DNA of 64,000 bases from Minwuia thermotolerans (GCF_002924445.1 NZ_PIGG01000053.1:34063-98062), one strand, 5' to 3'. Counted from the first letter of the stretch, positions 8,699-18,248 are shown. The notes: generated by a model not told the origin, from the sequence alone. Translations and numbers: made by a program.

Positions 8699-9544
8699 AT
8701 GACGGAGAAAGCCTCCTTCGAGGCGCGGCGCCAGGAGATGGCGCGGCGGACGCTCTCCGGCGAGGCGCGCGAAGGCTGGTTCATTCCCTATCGGCACGCG
8801 GCCGACGCCAGACCCGAGGCCGTCGCTCCCGCGGTGGAACGGATCTTCGCGGGCGCGGCGGACCGCTTCGAGGCGACGCTGGGGCTGATCGCCGGATACC
8901 GCGAGGCGCTGCTGGCCATCGGCGCCGACGACCCCGCGCCCGGCCCCCGCTGGGACCAGGACTGGTTCGCCGGACTGGACGCGGCAGCGGCCTACGCACT
9001 GGTCCGCGACCGCCGGCCGGCACGCATCGTGGAGATCGGCTCGGGACATTCCACACGCTTCATGATCCGCGCCGTGCGCGACGGCGATGTCGATTGCGCG
9101 GTCACCGCCATCGATCCCGCGCCGCGCGCGGATATCGCCGCCCTGCCGCTGACGCTGATGCAGGACATCGTCCAGAACGCGGACCGTTCGGTATTCGCGG
9201 CGCTGAGGCCGGGCGACGTGCTGTCGATCGATTCCAGCCACATCCTGATGCCGGGGACAGATGTCGATCTGCTGTTCGGCGAGATCATTCCGGCTTTGCC
9301 CGCCGGCGTGCTGGTGCACGTCCACGACATCTTCCTGCCCTGGCCCTATCCGGAAGACTGGGAGGCGCGTGGCTACAACGAACAGAACGCGCTGAGGCCG
9401 CTGATCGCCGCCGGCGCACTGGAGCCCCTGTTCGCCAGTCAGTACGCCGCGCGGGCGATGACGGAGGTCTGCGGCCGGCTGACCGGTTTCATCCCCCGTC
9501 CCCGACCTAATCACGACGCCAGTTTCTGGGCCGTCCGCGCCTGA
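8699..9544 (+). CDS. Class I SAM-dependent methyltransferase family protein
   Basis: The 281-residue product carries the SAM-binding motif I IVEIGSGHSTRFMIRA, followed by TAIDPAPRADI (motif II acid), LSIDSSHILMPGTDVD, and HVHDIFLPWPYPEDW. This pattern matches the class I methyltransferases annotated beside glycan or small-molecule genes in alphaproteobacteria; the acceptor is unknown. It lies four bases behind the MBL hydrolase gene. The converging TAXI-protein gene ends 79 bases downstream, with a terminator between them. Confidence 0.82.
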   Translation: MTEKASFEARRQEMARRTLSGEAREGWFIPYRHAADARPEAVAPAVERIFAGAADRFEATLGLIAGYREALLAIGADDPAPGPRWDQDWFAGLDAAAAYALVRDRRPARIVEIGSGHSTRFMIRAVRDGDVDCAVTAIDPAPRADIAALPLTLMQDIVQNADRSVFAALRPGDVLSIDSSHILMPGTDVDLLFGEIIPALPAGVLVHVHDIFLPWPYPEDWEARGYNEQNALRPLIAAGALEPLFASQYAARAMTEVCGRLTGFIPRPRPNHDASFWAVRA

Positions 9545-9561
9545 CCGGCCACAAAGGAAAA

Positions 9562-9593
9562 GGCCCGCCGGACGCCTTCGCATCCTGCGGGCC
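9562..9593 (-). terminator. Rho-independent terminator of the TAXI binding-protein gene
   Basis: Perfect 7-bp inverted repeat GGCCCGC / GCGGGCC with an 18-base loop. Read on the minus strand it is followed by TTTTCCTTT, so it ends the gene whose stop lies at 9623. The plus-strand methyltransferase may also use the stem, but it has no T-run on its own strand. Confidence 0.7.
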
Positions 9594-9622
9594 CCGTTCC
9601 CGGATGGCCGGATGAACCGGCA

Positions 9623-10651
9623 TTACTTCGCTTCGGGCGGAACCAGCGCGTCCGGAATGTCGACGCCCTGCTCCTTGTAGTAGCGGTAGGCGCCGATATG
9701 CAGCGGCACGTTCATCTCGCTCAGCGCCGTGTCCAGGGTGATGGTCTTCATCCAGGGCGCTGTCTGGTGCACCTCGTCCAGATTCTCGAAGAAGGTCCGG
9801 ACCATGTCGTAGACGATATCCTCGCCCAGCCACTGCTGGGTCTGGATGCCAACCCAGGAGCCGATGGTCTGAACGGACTCCTCGTTGACCTGGTTGTCAT
9901 AGGAACCGGGCGGAATCTCCCAGATGGTGCGGCCGGGGTATTTCAGCGAAGCCTGGATCAGTTCGTGATCCATCTTGTCCGCCGGAATGCCCAGGAAGCG
10001 GATATCGCGGATCAGGCCGAACTGCTGGATCTGCGGGCTGGGCATGCTGGTCGGCACGACATAGACGTCCATCTGACCGTCGAGGAAGGCGGTCTCCGCC
10101 GAAGACCAGTCATAGCGCATGATCTCGAAGTCCTCGCCGGGCTCGTAGCCGGTGACGGCCTTGACCACGTCGATCATGACCTTGGTCGCTGCGCCGGCGG
10201 GCGGGCCCAGGAAGACCTTCCGGCCCTTGATGTCGTCCAGCGACTCGATGCCGGAATCGGCGTAGGTGACGATCTGATACGGGCCGAGGGGATAGTTGAT
10301 CATGCCCCTGAGCGTGGCGTTCATTTCCGGCGCGTCGTCCACCTTCGCGAACATCGCCGCCTTGTTCTGCATGTACCAGTTGATGGTCGGCGCGCCGGTA
10401 TAGAGATCGACCTGCTGGCGCGCCGCATCGACGGCCGACTTGGTCGCCGGCTTGCCGGTGGAGATCTGGATCTCGATCGGCAGGTATTTCTGTACGACCT
10501 GGCTGAACGCGATCATGAACTGCCCGACGGTGGTGCCGGCGGGATTGCTGTCCATGGTGAGAAAGGTCTTGTCCTGCGCCAGCACGGGCGCGCCCGCCAG
10601 GCTCAGGCCGACACCGATGGCGGCGGCCATCAATAGATTGCGACGTTGCAT
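9623..10651 (-). CDS. TAXI-family TRAP transporter solute-binding protein
   Basis: The 342-residue periplasmic protein has an N-terminal signal peptide with cleavage expected near VLAQDK (about residue 25). It has TAXI-family features: FLTMDSNPAGTTVGQF, ARQQVDLYTGAPTINWYMQ and GRKVFLGPPAGAATKVM. It should capture an organic substrate and hand it to a TRAP permease. No DctM or fused DctQM gene is present in the window, so the protein is an orphan here. The ATG follows a GGGGAGG-like site and a factor-independent terminator lies downstream. Confidence 0.88.
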   Translation of the reverse strand: MQRRNLLMAAAIGVGLSLAGAPVLAQDKTFLTMDSNPAGTTVGQFMIAFSQVVQKYLPIEIQISTGKPATKSAVDAARQQVDLYTGAPTINWYMQNKAAMFAKVDDAPEMNATLRGMINYPLGPYQIVTYADSGIESLDDIKGRKVFLGPPAGAATKVMIDVVKAVTGYEPGEDFEIMRYDWSSAETAFLDGQMDVYVVPTSMPSPQIQQFGLIRDIRFLGIPADKMDHELIQASLKYPGRTIWEIPPGSYDNQVNEESVQTIGSWVGIQTQQWLGEDIVYDMVRTFFENLDEVHQTAPWMKTITLDTALSEMNVPLHIGAYRYYKEQGVDIPDALVPPEAK

Positions 10652-10776
10652 GACTTCGGATTCCTCCCCTTCCTTGTCAGGCGGCAGGCGCAGGCGCGAC
10701 CGCCACCCCGTCCCGGGTAATGTAACCGAATTAATTCATCTGTCGCAATCTTCCTGCGCGCCATCTCCAGCGGCTG

Positions 10777-10813
10777 GAAAAAAGAAAGGGCGGCCCGCTA
10801 CGGGACCGCCCCT
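10777..10813 (-). terminator. Rho-independent terminator of the first RTX gene
   Basis: On the minus strand, GGGCGGTCCCG pairs with CGGGCCGCCC around a TAG loop (one bulged base) and is followed by TTTCTTTTTT. It lies just after the stop codon of the RTX gene at 10838 and upstream of the start of the TAXI gene. Confidence 0.75.
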
Positions 10814-10837
10814 CGCGTCTCGCGGTTGGCCGTTCCG

Positions 10838-13800
10838 TCAGACCAGGCCGATGAAGTCGTCCTCGCCGATGGAGCTGGCGTAGGTGTCCTCGATCCGGAT
10901 CGCGCCGTAATCGCCGACCTTCACCAGGACGTCGCGGCCGACGTCGATGATCCGGATGTCACCAAAGGAGAGGCCGAGCTGGCTGACATCCATCCTGTCG
11001 CCATCGCTCTCGCACCAGTCGCTGATCCGGTCATGGCCGAAATCGCCGCCGGAGAAGGTGAAGACGTCCGCGCCCCGGCCGCCCTTCAGCACATCGTCGC
11101 CGGCGCCGCCATCGAGGATGTCGTCGCCATCCTCGCCCTTGAGGTAGTCATCGCCGCCGCCACCGAGAATCTCGTCGTCGCCGTCATCGCCCTTCAGCGT
11201 GTCATTGCCGCCGAGGCCGCTGATGAGATCGTCGCCGTCCGTACCGTCGAACCGGTCGCGCCAGTTCGAGCCGAGGATCTCGTTGCGGGCCGGCGCCTCC
11301 AGGCCGATGAAGTCGTCCGCGTCCAGATAGCGCTGGTCGAAGTCCTTGAGCCGGATCTGACTGCCGTCGGCGAAGTCGATAAGGGTATCCCGGCTCCACC
11401 ACCAGCCGCTGGAGCTGATCGAGAGATCGTCGAACGCCAGACCGAGGCCGGTCAGGTCGATCCGGTCGCCGCTGCCGAAGTCGCAGATGACGTCCCGGCC
11501 GAAGCCGCCCTCCCCGAAGACGAAAGTGTCGTCGCCGCCACCGCCGGTAAGGAAGTCGTCGCCGAGGCCGCCATGGATCACGTCGTCGCCGCGCTCGCCG
11601 TCGATGGTGTCGCTGCCGGCGCCGCCGTGCAGCGTGTCGTCGCCGGCGCCCGACCAGATGCGGTCGTCGCCCGCCCCGGCATCGACCAGGTCGGCGGCGC
11701 GGTCGCCATAGTCGGTGTCGAAGACGTCGTCGCCGGCCCCCAGTTCATAGGCCATTTCGGTCTCGGCACCGTAGATCGTGTCGTCGAAGGCCGTGCCGCG
11801 GAAGGCCTCGATCTCGATGAACACGTCGCCCAGGGCCTCGCCCGCCAGGCCGCCTTCGCCGGCATAGCGGAAGGCGCCGCCGATGCCGTAGCAGTCGACG
11901 TCGGAGAACGCGATGGCAATCGCATCGCAGGCCTCGGAGTAGTCGGCGAGGTCATAGCCGGCCTGGCCATGCAGGGTGTCTGCGCCCTTGCCGCCCACCA
12001 GCGTGTCATCGCCGTCGGCGCCACAGACGAGATCATCGCCCGCGCCGCCGCTGACGAAATCGTCATCCAGGCCGCCGTCGATGAAGTCATCGCCGGCGTC
12101 GCCATAGATGGTGTCATTGCCGTCGCTGCCGAACAGCGTTTCCTTGGCGATCTGCTGCAGCGAGATGTTGTCGACCAGCGCGCCGTAGGTGTCGTCCGAC
12201 CCGCGGCCGATCAGTTCAAGGTCGGTCGCGCCGTACTGGAGCTGCACCTCGAATTCGTAGGTTTCCCAGCCGACGCAGTCGGAGGAGAGCACCGCCACCG
12301 TCTGGCCGCCGATGCGGATCTCCATCTGGCTGGTCTCCGAGGTGTCAGTCCACCAGCTCTTGTAGCGCGGCGAGTAGTCGAGCTTCAGCAGATAGGTGCC
12401 GTCGACAGGGACGTCGACGTTCTGGACCACCGTGGCGTTGGTCGACCAGTCGCACCAGTGTTCGGGATGGGAATCGAGCTCGATGAAGGAGTTGTCGTCC
12501 GGCGTCCAGGGCGTGCCCCAGTGGCTGCCTTCCTGGACCTCGATGGTGCTGCGCGTCGCAGCCCAGCCGTCGATCTGGTCGAACGTGCCCCAGTCGCCGC
12601 GGTTCAGCGCGCCGTGGCTTTCGAAGTCGCCGTTCTCGATCAGATTCTCGCCCAGCAGGACCTCGTTGTCACCGCCGTAGATCAGGTCGTTGCCGAAGCT
12701 GCCGGTGATGAAGTCGATGCCGTCGCCGCCATAGACGATGTCGTCGCCCTCGCCGGCCTGGACGAGGTCGGACCCGTCGCCGCCGCGGATGGTGTCGTTG
12801 CCGAGGCCGCCCACGATGTCGTCGTCGCCCGCGCCGCCGTCGATTTCGTCGGCGCCGTCGCCTCCATCGAGAGTGTCGTGGTCGGCGCCGCCGTCCAGCG
12901 TATCGTCGCCCCCGCCGCCCTGGATCGAATCCCGTCCGGCATCGCCGTTCAGCAGGTCGTTCTCCTCGGCGCCGACCAGGGTGTCGTTGCCGTCACCGCC
13001 GTTGAGCTGGTCATCGCCGCCGCCGCCGCGCAGCAGATCGTCGCCCGCATCGCCGAACAGCGTGTCATCGGCGATGTCGCCGTTCAGCAGATCATCTCCG
13101 TCGCCGCCGGAGAGGACGTCGCTGCCCGATTCGCCCAGGATCGTGTCGTCGCCTGAGCCGCCGTCCAGGGTATCGTCGCCGGCGCCGCCCCGGATTTCAT
13201 CGTCGCCCGCGCCGCCGTCGGCAAAGTCGTCGCCGTCCTCACCCAGAATCAGGTCGTTGCCCAGGCCGCCTTCCATGGAATCGTTGCCGTCGCCGCCGGT
13301 GACGAAGTCGTCGCCGTCGTCGCCATGAACGCAATCGTCGCCCTCGTCGCCGCGCACGGTGTCGTCGCCGTCACCGCCATAGATGACGTCGCTTTCCGCG
13401 CCGCCACGGATCGTGTCGTTGCCCTCGTTGCCCTCGGCATAATCGTCGCCATCGAGAAGCTGGATAACGTCGGCGCCGGCGCCGCCGATGACCACGTCGT
13501 TGCCGTTGCCGCCGCGGATATCGTCATTGCCCGCACCGCCGTTCAGTTCGTCATCGCCGTCCTCGCCGAAGATCACGTCGTCGCCGTCCTCGCCGTCGAC
13601 CGTGTCATTGCCGCCGCCGCCGAACAGCAGATCGTCCAGCAGTCCGCCCACGATGTCGTCGGCGCCGTCCTGCCCGAAGACCGTGTCCGCGCCATCGCCG
13701 CCGGAAAGAATGTCGTCGCCCTGTTCGCCGACAATGCGATCGTCGCCTGCCTGGCCCTGGATGTCGTCGTTGCCATCGCCGCCGCGCAGGTCGTCGTCGC

Positions 13801-14695
13801 CGTCGCCGCCTTCGATGTCGTCATTGCCGCCATTGCCGTTGATGACGTCGTCGCCCGCGCCGCCGAACAGGAAGTCGTCGTCGTCCTCGCCGCTCAGTGT
13901 GTCGTCGCCCTCGTTGCCGTTGAGGTCGTCGCTGCCTGCGCCGCCGAAGATGTTGTCGTTGTCCGCGCCGCCCTCGGCATAGTCGTCGCCGCCGTCGCCG
14001 CGGAGCGTGTCCTCGCCATCGCCGCCGAAAAGCTCGTCGCCATCGTCGCCGCCTTCCAGCAGATCGTCGCCGTCATTGCCGACCAGGATGTCCTCGCCCG
14101 CGCCGGTCTCGATTTCCTCGTTCGCGGAATCGCCGGCCACTAAGTCGTCGCCGTCGCCGGTCTTGACGATCTCGATGGAGTCCAGCGTGTCCTCGCCGAA
14201 GTCGTCGCTGTTGGCCAGGCCTTTGTCGTCGCCCGCCGCACCCAGGTCCACGTGGACGTCGCCGTCGGTATCGCGGTAGTCGACCTCGTCGCGGCCGCCG
14301 CCGCCGAAGAGTTCGTCGTTGCCGGCGTCGCCCTTGATGGTGTCGTCGCCGTCATTGCCGCGCACCGTGTCGTCGCCGTCATTGCCGACCAGGCTGTCAT
14401 TGCCGTTGTCGCCGGTCAGACTGTCGTCACCGGCGCCGCCGAAGACCCGGTCGTCGCCCTCGTCGCCGCGCACCACGTCATTGCCGCCGCCGCCCAACAC
14501 GTTATCGTCGCCGTCGCCGCCGCGCACCGTGTCGTCGCCGGCGAGGCCATTCATGGTGTCGTCGCCGCCGCCGCCGAAGATGCGGTCGCCCTCGGAAGTC
14601 CCCTGCAGATTCTCGGAGGTGTCGTCGCCATTGATGGTCGCGAAGGCGATGCCGCGCTGTACGCCCAGATCTGCGATTTCGGCAAGAAGCGACAT
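10838..14695 (-). CDS. Large RTX (hemolysin-type calcium-binding repeat) protein 1
   Basis: The 1285-residue acidic protein is built mostly from nonapeptide repeats of the GGxGxDxLx type, which fold into calcium-bound parallel beta-rolls. Repeats fill about residues 30-680 and 850-950, with further short blocks towards the C-terminus. A non-repeat module at about residues 683-850 begins NLIENGDFE and ends LVDNISL, resembling DUF642/galactose-binding-like carbohydrate-binding domains. Two later modules of the DVICDFGSGDRIDLTGLG type resemble serralysin C-terminal segments. Such proteins are exported by type I secretion through a C-terminal signal; no transporter genes lie nearby. The start has AGGAG eight bases upstream. 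No enzyme domain was recognised, so an adhesive or surface-layer role is inferred. Confidence 0.9.
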   Translation of the reverse strand: MSLLAEIADLGVQRGIAFATINGDDTSENLQGTSEGDRIFGGGGDDTMNGLAGDDTVRGGDGDDNVLGGGGNDVVRGDEGDDRVFGGAGDDSLTGDNGNDSLVGNDGDDTVRGNDGDDTIKGDAGNDELFGGGGRDEVDYRDTDGDVHVDLGAAGDDKGLANSDDFGEDTLDSIEIVKTGDGDDLVAGDSANEEIETGAGEDILVGNDGDDLLEGGDDGDELFGGDGEDTLRGDGGDDYAEGGADNDNIFGGAGSDDLNGNEGDDTLSGEDDDDFLFGGAGDDVINGNGGNDDIEGGDGDDDLRGGDGNDDIQGQAGDDRIVGEQGDDILSGGDGADTVFGQDGADDIVGGLLDDLLFGGGGNDTVDGEDGDDVIFGEDGDDELNGGAGNDDIRGGNGNDVVIGGAGADVIQLLDGDDYAEGNEGNDTIRGGAESDVIYGGDGDDTVRGDEGDDCVHGDDGDDFVTGGDGNDSMEGGLGNDLILGEDGDDFADGGAGDDEIRGGAGDDTLDGGSGDDTILGESGSDVLSGGDGDDLLNGDIADDTLFGDAGDDLLRGGGGDDQLNGGDGNDTLVGAEENDLLNGDAGRDSIQGGGGDDTLDGGADHDTLDGGDGADEIDGGAGDDDIVGGLGNDTIRGGDGSDLVQAGEGDDIVYGGDGIDFITGSFGNDLIYGGDNEVLLGENLIENGDFESHGALNRGDWGTFDQIDGWAATRSTIEVQEGSHWGTPWTPDDNSFIELDSHPEHWCDWSTNATVVQNVDVPVDGTYLLKLDYSPRYKSWWTDTSETSQMEIRIGGQTVAVLSSDCVGWETYEFEVQLQYGATDLELIGRGSDDTYGALVDNISLQQIAKETLFGSDGNDTIYGDAGDDFIDGGLDDDFVSGGAGDDLVCGADGDDTLVGGKGADTLHGQAGYDLADYSEACDAIAIAFSDVDCYGIGGAFRYAGEGGLAGEALGDVFIEIEAFRGTAFDDTIYGAETEMAYELGAGDDVFDTDYGDRAADLVDAGAGDDRIWSGAGDDTLHGGAGSDTIDGERGDDVIHGGLGDDFLTGGGGDDTFVFGEGGFGRDVICDFGSGDRIDLTGLGLAFDDLSISSSGWWWSRDTLIDFADGSQIRLKDFDQRYLDADDFIGLEAPARNEILGSNWRDRFDGTDGDDLISGLGGNDTLKGDDGDDEILGGGGDDYLKGEDGDDILDGGAGDDVLKGGRGADVFTFSGGDFGHDRISDWCESDGDRMDVSQLGLSFGDIRIIDVGRDVLVKVGDYGAIRIEDTYASSIGEDDFIGLV

Positions 14696-14891
14696 GTCGG
14701 TCTCCTGTGTGTCCCGATCCGGAACAGTTTTTCTAATTCTGCTCTACGATGTCCGGTCGGGGCCGGCCCATCGCTGTTCCGTTACCAAATCCTGAAGAAC
14801 GCCATGCCAGCGCCATGCCAGACGCGGGCGGCGAGGCGGGAATCGTTCCGGAACAGGGGAGCAGGCGCCGGGGAACCGGCCCGCGCGGCGG

Positions 14892-17800
14892 TCAGAGCAG
14901 GATCAGGAGATCACGGTCGCCGTCGATGACCTCGTAGGTCTCGCCGCGGCTGTCATAGCGGAGCGAGCTGCCGACCTCGCCAAGGCCGTCCATCAGGTTG
15001 ATCTCTGCGACGACGCTCGGATCGAAGGTGATGGTGCCGCCGCCGTCGGCGAAGGCGGCCGTCCAGGTGCCGTCGCCATTGTCGCGGAAGGCGACCTCGT
15101 CGAGATCCAGATCGCCCTCGCTGTCGTGCAGCTCCAGGGTGTTGTTGTTCCACTTCCGGTCGCTGATGACGTCGTCGTTCGATCCGCTCTCCTCGCGGCG
15201 GAAGATGTAGAGGTCGTCGCCGTCGCCGCCGTCGAGGAAGTCGTTGCCGGCGCCGCCGATCAGCGTGTCGTTGCCGCCGCCGGCCGACAGGGTGTCGTTA
15301 CCCTCGCCGCCATCGAAATAGTCGTTGCCGTGATCGGCGGTCAGGCTGTCATTGCCGGCTCCGCCGACGACCGTGTCGTTGCCGTTGCCGGCGATGAGCG
15401 TGTCGTCGCCGGCGCCGCCGTCCAGGCTGTCGTTGCCGTTGCGGGTCTCGAGGAAATCGCCGCCCGCGCCGCCCAGCAGGGTATTCTGGCCCTCGCCGCC
15501 GATCAGGCGGTCGTCGCCGTCCCCGCCGTCCATGAAATCGGCTGCGTTGCGGCCCTCCAGCGTGTCCGCGCCGTCGCCGCCGAAGAGCTGGTTCAGGCCC
15601 TCGCTGCCATTGATCTCGTCGTCGCCCGCGCCGCCGCGGATGGTGTCCGCTGCGTTACCGCCGTAGAGCTTGTCGTTGCCGTCGCCGCCTTCGAGGGTAT
15701 TGAGCCCTTCCGAGCCATAGACCTTGTCATCGCCGGCGCCGCCGAAGATCTCGTCTTCCCTGTTGCCGCCGCGCAGTTCGTCGTCGTCGTCGCCGCCATG
15801 GATGGTGTTGACGCCCTCGCCGCCATAGACCTTGTCCCGACCGGCCCCGCCGACCAGCAGATCGGCGTTGTTGCCGCCATAGAGCTTGTCGTCGCCGTCG
15901 CCGCCGAACAGCGCGTTCTCGCCGCCATTGCCGTAGAGCTGATCGTCGCCGCCCAGGCCCACCAGCGTGTCGTTGTCGTTCCAGCCGCCGTAGAGCCTGT
16001 CCTTGCCGTCACCGCCGTGCTGCGCGCCTTCGGCGTTCTCGATCTCGCTGAAGTCGGGCGCCTCGCCGTCACCGGGGAAGAACATCGCCTCCCCCGCCAG
16101 CATGGCCGGCAGCACACCCAGCAGTGTGACCGAGTTCGCGCCTGCGGTGATCACCGTATTGCCGTTCGATTCGGCGATCTGGACGTCGCGCCGCGTGAAG
16201 CTGGTGCCCGAGAAGTCGAGCAGGTCGCCGGCCTGGAAGTCGGTGATGACCTCGTGGCCGAAGTCGTCGCCGTTCAGATAGAACCAGTCATCGCCGCCGC
16301 CGCCGGTCATGGTGTCGTTGCCGGTGCCGCCGATCAGCAGGTCCATGCCGTCGCCGCCGTCGATGCTGTCATTGCCGGCGCCGGCGTTGATCATGTCGAT
16401 GCCGTCACCGCCGAAGATTGTATCGGCGTTGGCCCCGCCCAGAATGGTGTCGTCGCCTTCATCGCCGTGAATCAGGTCGAAGCCGACGCCGCCGTTCATG
16501 TCGTCGCCGTCCGCGCCGCCGAACAGCTCGTCGTCGCCCGTGCCGCCGCCGACGAAATCCGCGCCAGCGCCGCCATGGACGGTGTCGTCATTGGCGCCGC
16601 CGGCGACCGTGTCCCCGTCGTCGCCGCCGTCGATCAGATCGTCGCCCGAGCCGCCGAAGATGCGGTCGATCCCGGCCTGACCGCTGAGCGTGTCGCCGCC
16701 GCCCTCGCCGTGGATGGTGTCGTCGCCCTCGCCGCCGTCGGCGATGTCATCGCCCACGCCGGCCAGGATCTGGTCGTCGCCTGCGCCGGCGTTCAGGGTG
16801 TCGTTGTCGCTGCCGCCGCGCAGGTCGTCATGGCCGTCGCCGCCTTCCAGGCTGTCCTCGCCGGAATTGCCGACCAGCTTGTCGTCGTCCGCCTGACCCA
16901 GCAGGGTGTCGTTGCCGGCGTCGCCGGTGAGGAAATCCTCGCCATCGCCGCCCTCGACATGGTCGTCATTCTCGCCGCCGCGCACCACGTCGTGGCCGGC
17001 GCCGCCATAGACGGTGTCGTTGTCCAGGCCGCCGCGCAGGGTGTCGTCGTCGGCACCGCCGGTCAGGACGTCGGTACCCTCGTGGCCGAACAGCCAGTCG
17101 GTGCCGTCGCCGCCCTCGATACTGTCGTTGCCGCCGTCGCCGCGCAGCTTGTCGAAGCCCGCGCCGCCGAACACCAGGTCGTCGCCGTCCTCGCCGCGCA
17201 CCAGATCGTCGCCATCGCCGCCCCAGAGGCTGTCCGTGCCGGCGCCGCCGCGCACGTCGTCGTTCGCCTCGCCGCCTTCGATGGAATCGTCGCCGTCCTT
17301 GCCGATCAGCTTGTCGGCGCCCAGACCGCCGATGATGACGTCGTGGCCGTTCTCGCCGACCAGGATGTCGTCGCCATCACCGCCCCAGAGCGTATCGTCG
17401 CCGTCGCCGCCGCGGCCGTAATCGTTGCCGCCGCCGAAATCGAAGGTCTCCGAGCCCTCGCCGCCGATCAGCTTGTCGCGCGTCTCGCCGCCGACGAAGC
17501 CCTTCGGCTCCGCCTTGGCCACGTTCAGCAGCGCCGGCTTCTCTTCGCCCTGAAGTTCGCCCTGGCCGGCCTGCCCGTCGTCCGCAGGCCTGTCGTCTCC
17601 CGCGCCGCCCTCGAGCTTGTCCGCGCCGCGATCGGCGAACAGGGTGTCGTCGCCGACATTGTCGCCGCCCCGGAAGAGATCGTTGCCGCCCAGCGTGTCG
17701 CCGCCGTCGTCCGCGACCTTCTCCTTCTTCGGGTCCTTGTCCTGCTCGGCCTTCTTCGGCTGTTCGGCCGGCTTGTTCGCCGCCCCGGCCTTCGCATCCT

Positions 17801-18248
17801 TGCCGGCGTCGACGCCGTCGTCGGCCTGTTCGATCTTCCGGGCCTTCTCTTCGGCCCGGGCATTCTTCTCGGCAGCTTGCGCGTCGCGGTCCTCGCCGTC
17901 CTTCTCCTCGGCGCGCTTGCGCGCCTCATCCTTGTCACGGCCCTTGCCGCGCGCCTTGGGCGCGTCGTCCTCGTCGCGCTCGCTCTTGCGCACCTGCTCG
18001 TCGTCCTTGTCGGCTACGCGCTCGCGGCCGTCGCGTTCCTTCCGATCCTCGCGGCCATCATCATCGCCTTTATCGTCGCCGCGGCCCGGTTTTCCGCCGC
18101 GGTCGTCGCCATCGCCATCATCCCGGTCGTCCTCGGCCCGTTCCCGCCCGACGCCCTTGTCACGGCCGCGGACGATCTCGCCGCGCTCGTCTTCGCGCCG
18201 ATCATCGTCACGGCCGCCGCCGCTCTTGCCGGATGAGTTGCTGGCCAT
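14892..18248 (-). CDS. Large RTX protein 2 with a mixed-charge N-terminal region
   Basis: The 1118-residue protein has two parts. Residues about 1-200 are extremely rich in Asp, Glu, Lys and Arg (for example KGDDDGREDRKERDGRER) and are probably disordered. The rest is GGxGxDxLx nonapeptide repeats forming calcium beta-rolls. A module of the FYLNGDDFGHEVITDF type at about residues 654-736 interrupts the repeats, and a non-repeat C-terminal segment (about 1040-1118) ends in DGDRDLLILL, a plausible type I secretion tail. The frame is open 31 codons further upstream; the ATG at 18248 follows AGGAC and begins MASNSSGKS. It lies 196 bases upstream of RTX protein 1 and is probably its paralogue. Confidence 0.88.
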   Translation of the reverse strand: MASNSSGKSGGGRDDDRREDERGEIVRGRDKGVGRERAEDDRDDGDGDDRGGKPGRGDDKGDDDGREDRKERDGRERVADKDDEQVRKSERDEDDAPKARGKGRDKDEARKRAEEKDGEDRDAQAAEKNARAEEKARKIEQADDGVDAGKDAKAGAANKPAEQPKKAEQDKDPKKEKVADDGGDTLGGNDLFRGGDNVGDDTLFADRGADKLEGGAGDDRPADDGQAGQGELQGEEKPALLNVAKAEPKGFVGGETRDKLIGGEGSETFDFGGGNDYGRGGDGDDTLWGGDGDDILVGENGHDVIIGGLGADKLIGKDGDDSIEGGEANDDVRGGAGTDSLWGGDGDDLVRGEDGDDLVFGGAGFDKLRGDGGNDSIEGGDGTDWLFGHEGTDVLTGGADDDTLRGGLDNDTVYGGAGHDVVRGGENDDHVEGGDGEDFLTGDAGNDTLLGQADDDKLVGNSGEDSLEGGDGHDDLRGGSDNDTLNAGAGDDQILAGVGDDIADGGEGDDTIHGEGGGDTLSGQAGIDRIFGGSGDDLIDGGDDGDTVAGGANDDTVHGGAGADFVGGGTGDDELFGGADGDDMNGGVGFDLIHGDEGDDTILGGANADTIFGGDGIDMINAGAGNDSIDGGDGMDLLIGGTGNDTMTGGGGDDWFYLNGDDFGHEVITDFQAGDLLDFSGTSFTRRDVQIAESNGNTVITAGANSVTLLGVLPAMLAGEAMFFPGDGEAPDFSEIENAEGAQHGGDGKDRLYGGWNDNDTLVGLGGDDQLYGNGGENALFGGDGDDKLYGGNNADLLVGGAGRDKVYGGEGVNTIHGGDDDDELRGGNREDEIFGGAGDDKVYGSEGLNTLEGGDGNDKLYGGNAADTIRGGAGDDEINGSEGLNQLFGGDGADTLEGRNAADFMDGGDGDDRLIGGEGQNTLLGGAGGDFLETRNGNDSLDGGAGDDTLIAGNGNDTVVGGAGNDSLTADHGNDYFDGGEGNDTLSAGGGNDTLIGGAGNDFLDGGDGDDLYIFRREESGSNDDVISDRKWNNNTLELHDSEGDLDLDEVAFRDNGDGTWTAAFADGGGTITFDPSVVAEINLMDGLGEVGSSLRYDSRGETYEVIDGDRDLLILL

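Noticed and set aside
6394-8784. A 796-codon minus frame through the editing-protein region
   Set aside because: It runs antisense to the MBL hydrolase gene and out of frame with the crotonase; only its last 183 codons are a real gene.
10826-13156. Long open frame on the plus strand opposite RTX protein 1 (about 776 codons)
   Set aside because: The repeat codons GGC GAC GAC read backwards give endless Val/Ala/Ser codons without stops. No ribosome site or domain; a shadow of the RTX gene.
15126-18236. Long open frame on the plus strand opposite RTX protein 2 (about 1036 codons)
   Set aside because: Same cause as for RTX protein 1: antisense of calcium-repeat codons.
10838-18248. Regular short repeats that could suggest a CRISPR array or minisatellite
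   Set aside because: They are 27-base coding periods of RTX nonapeptides in one open frame, with no spacers.
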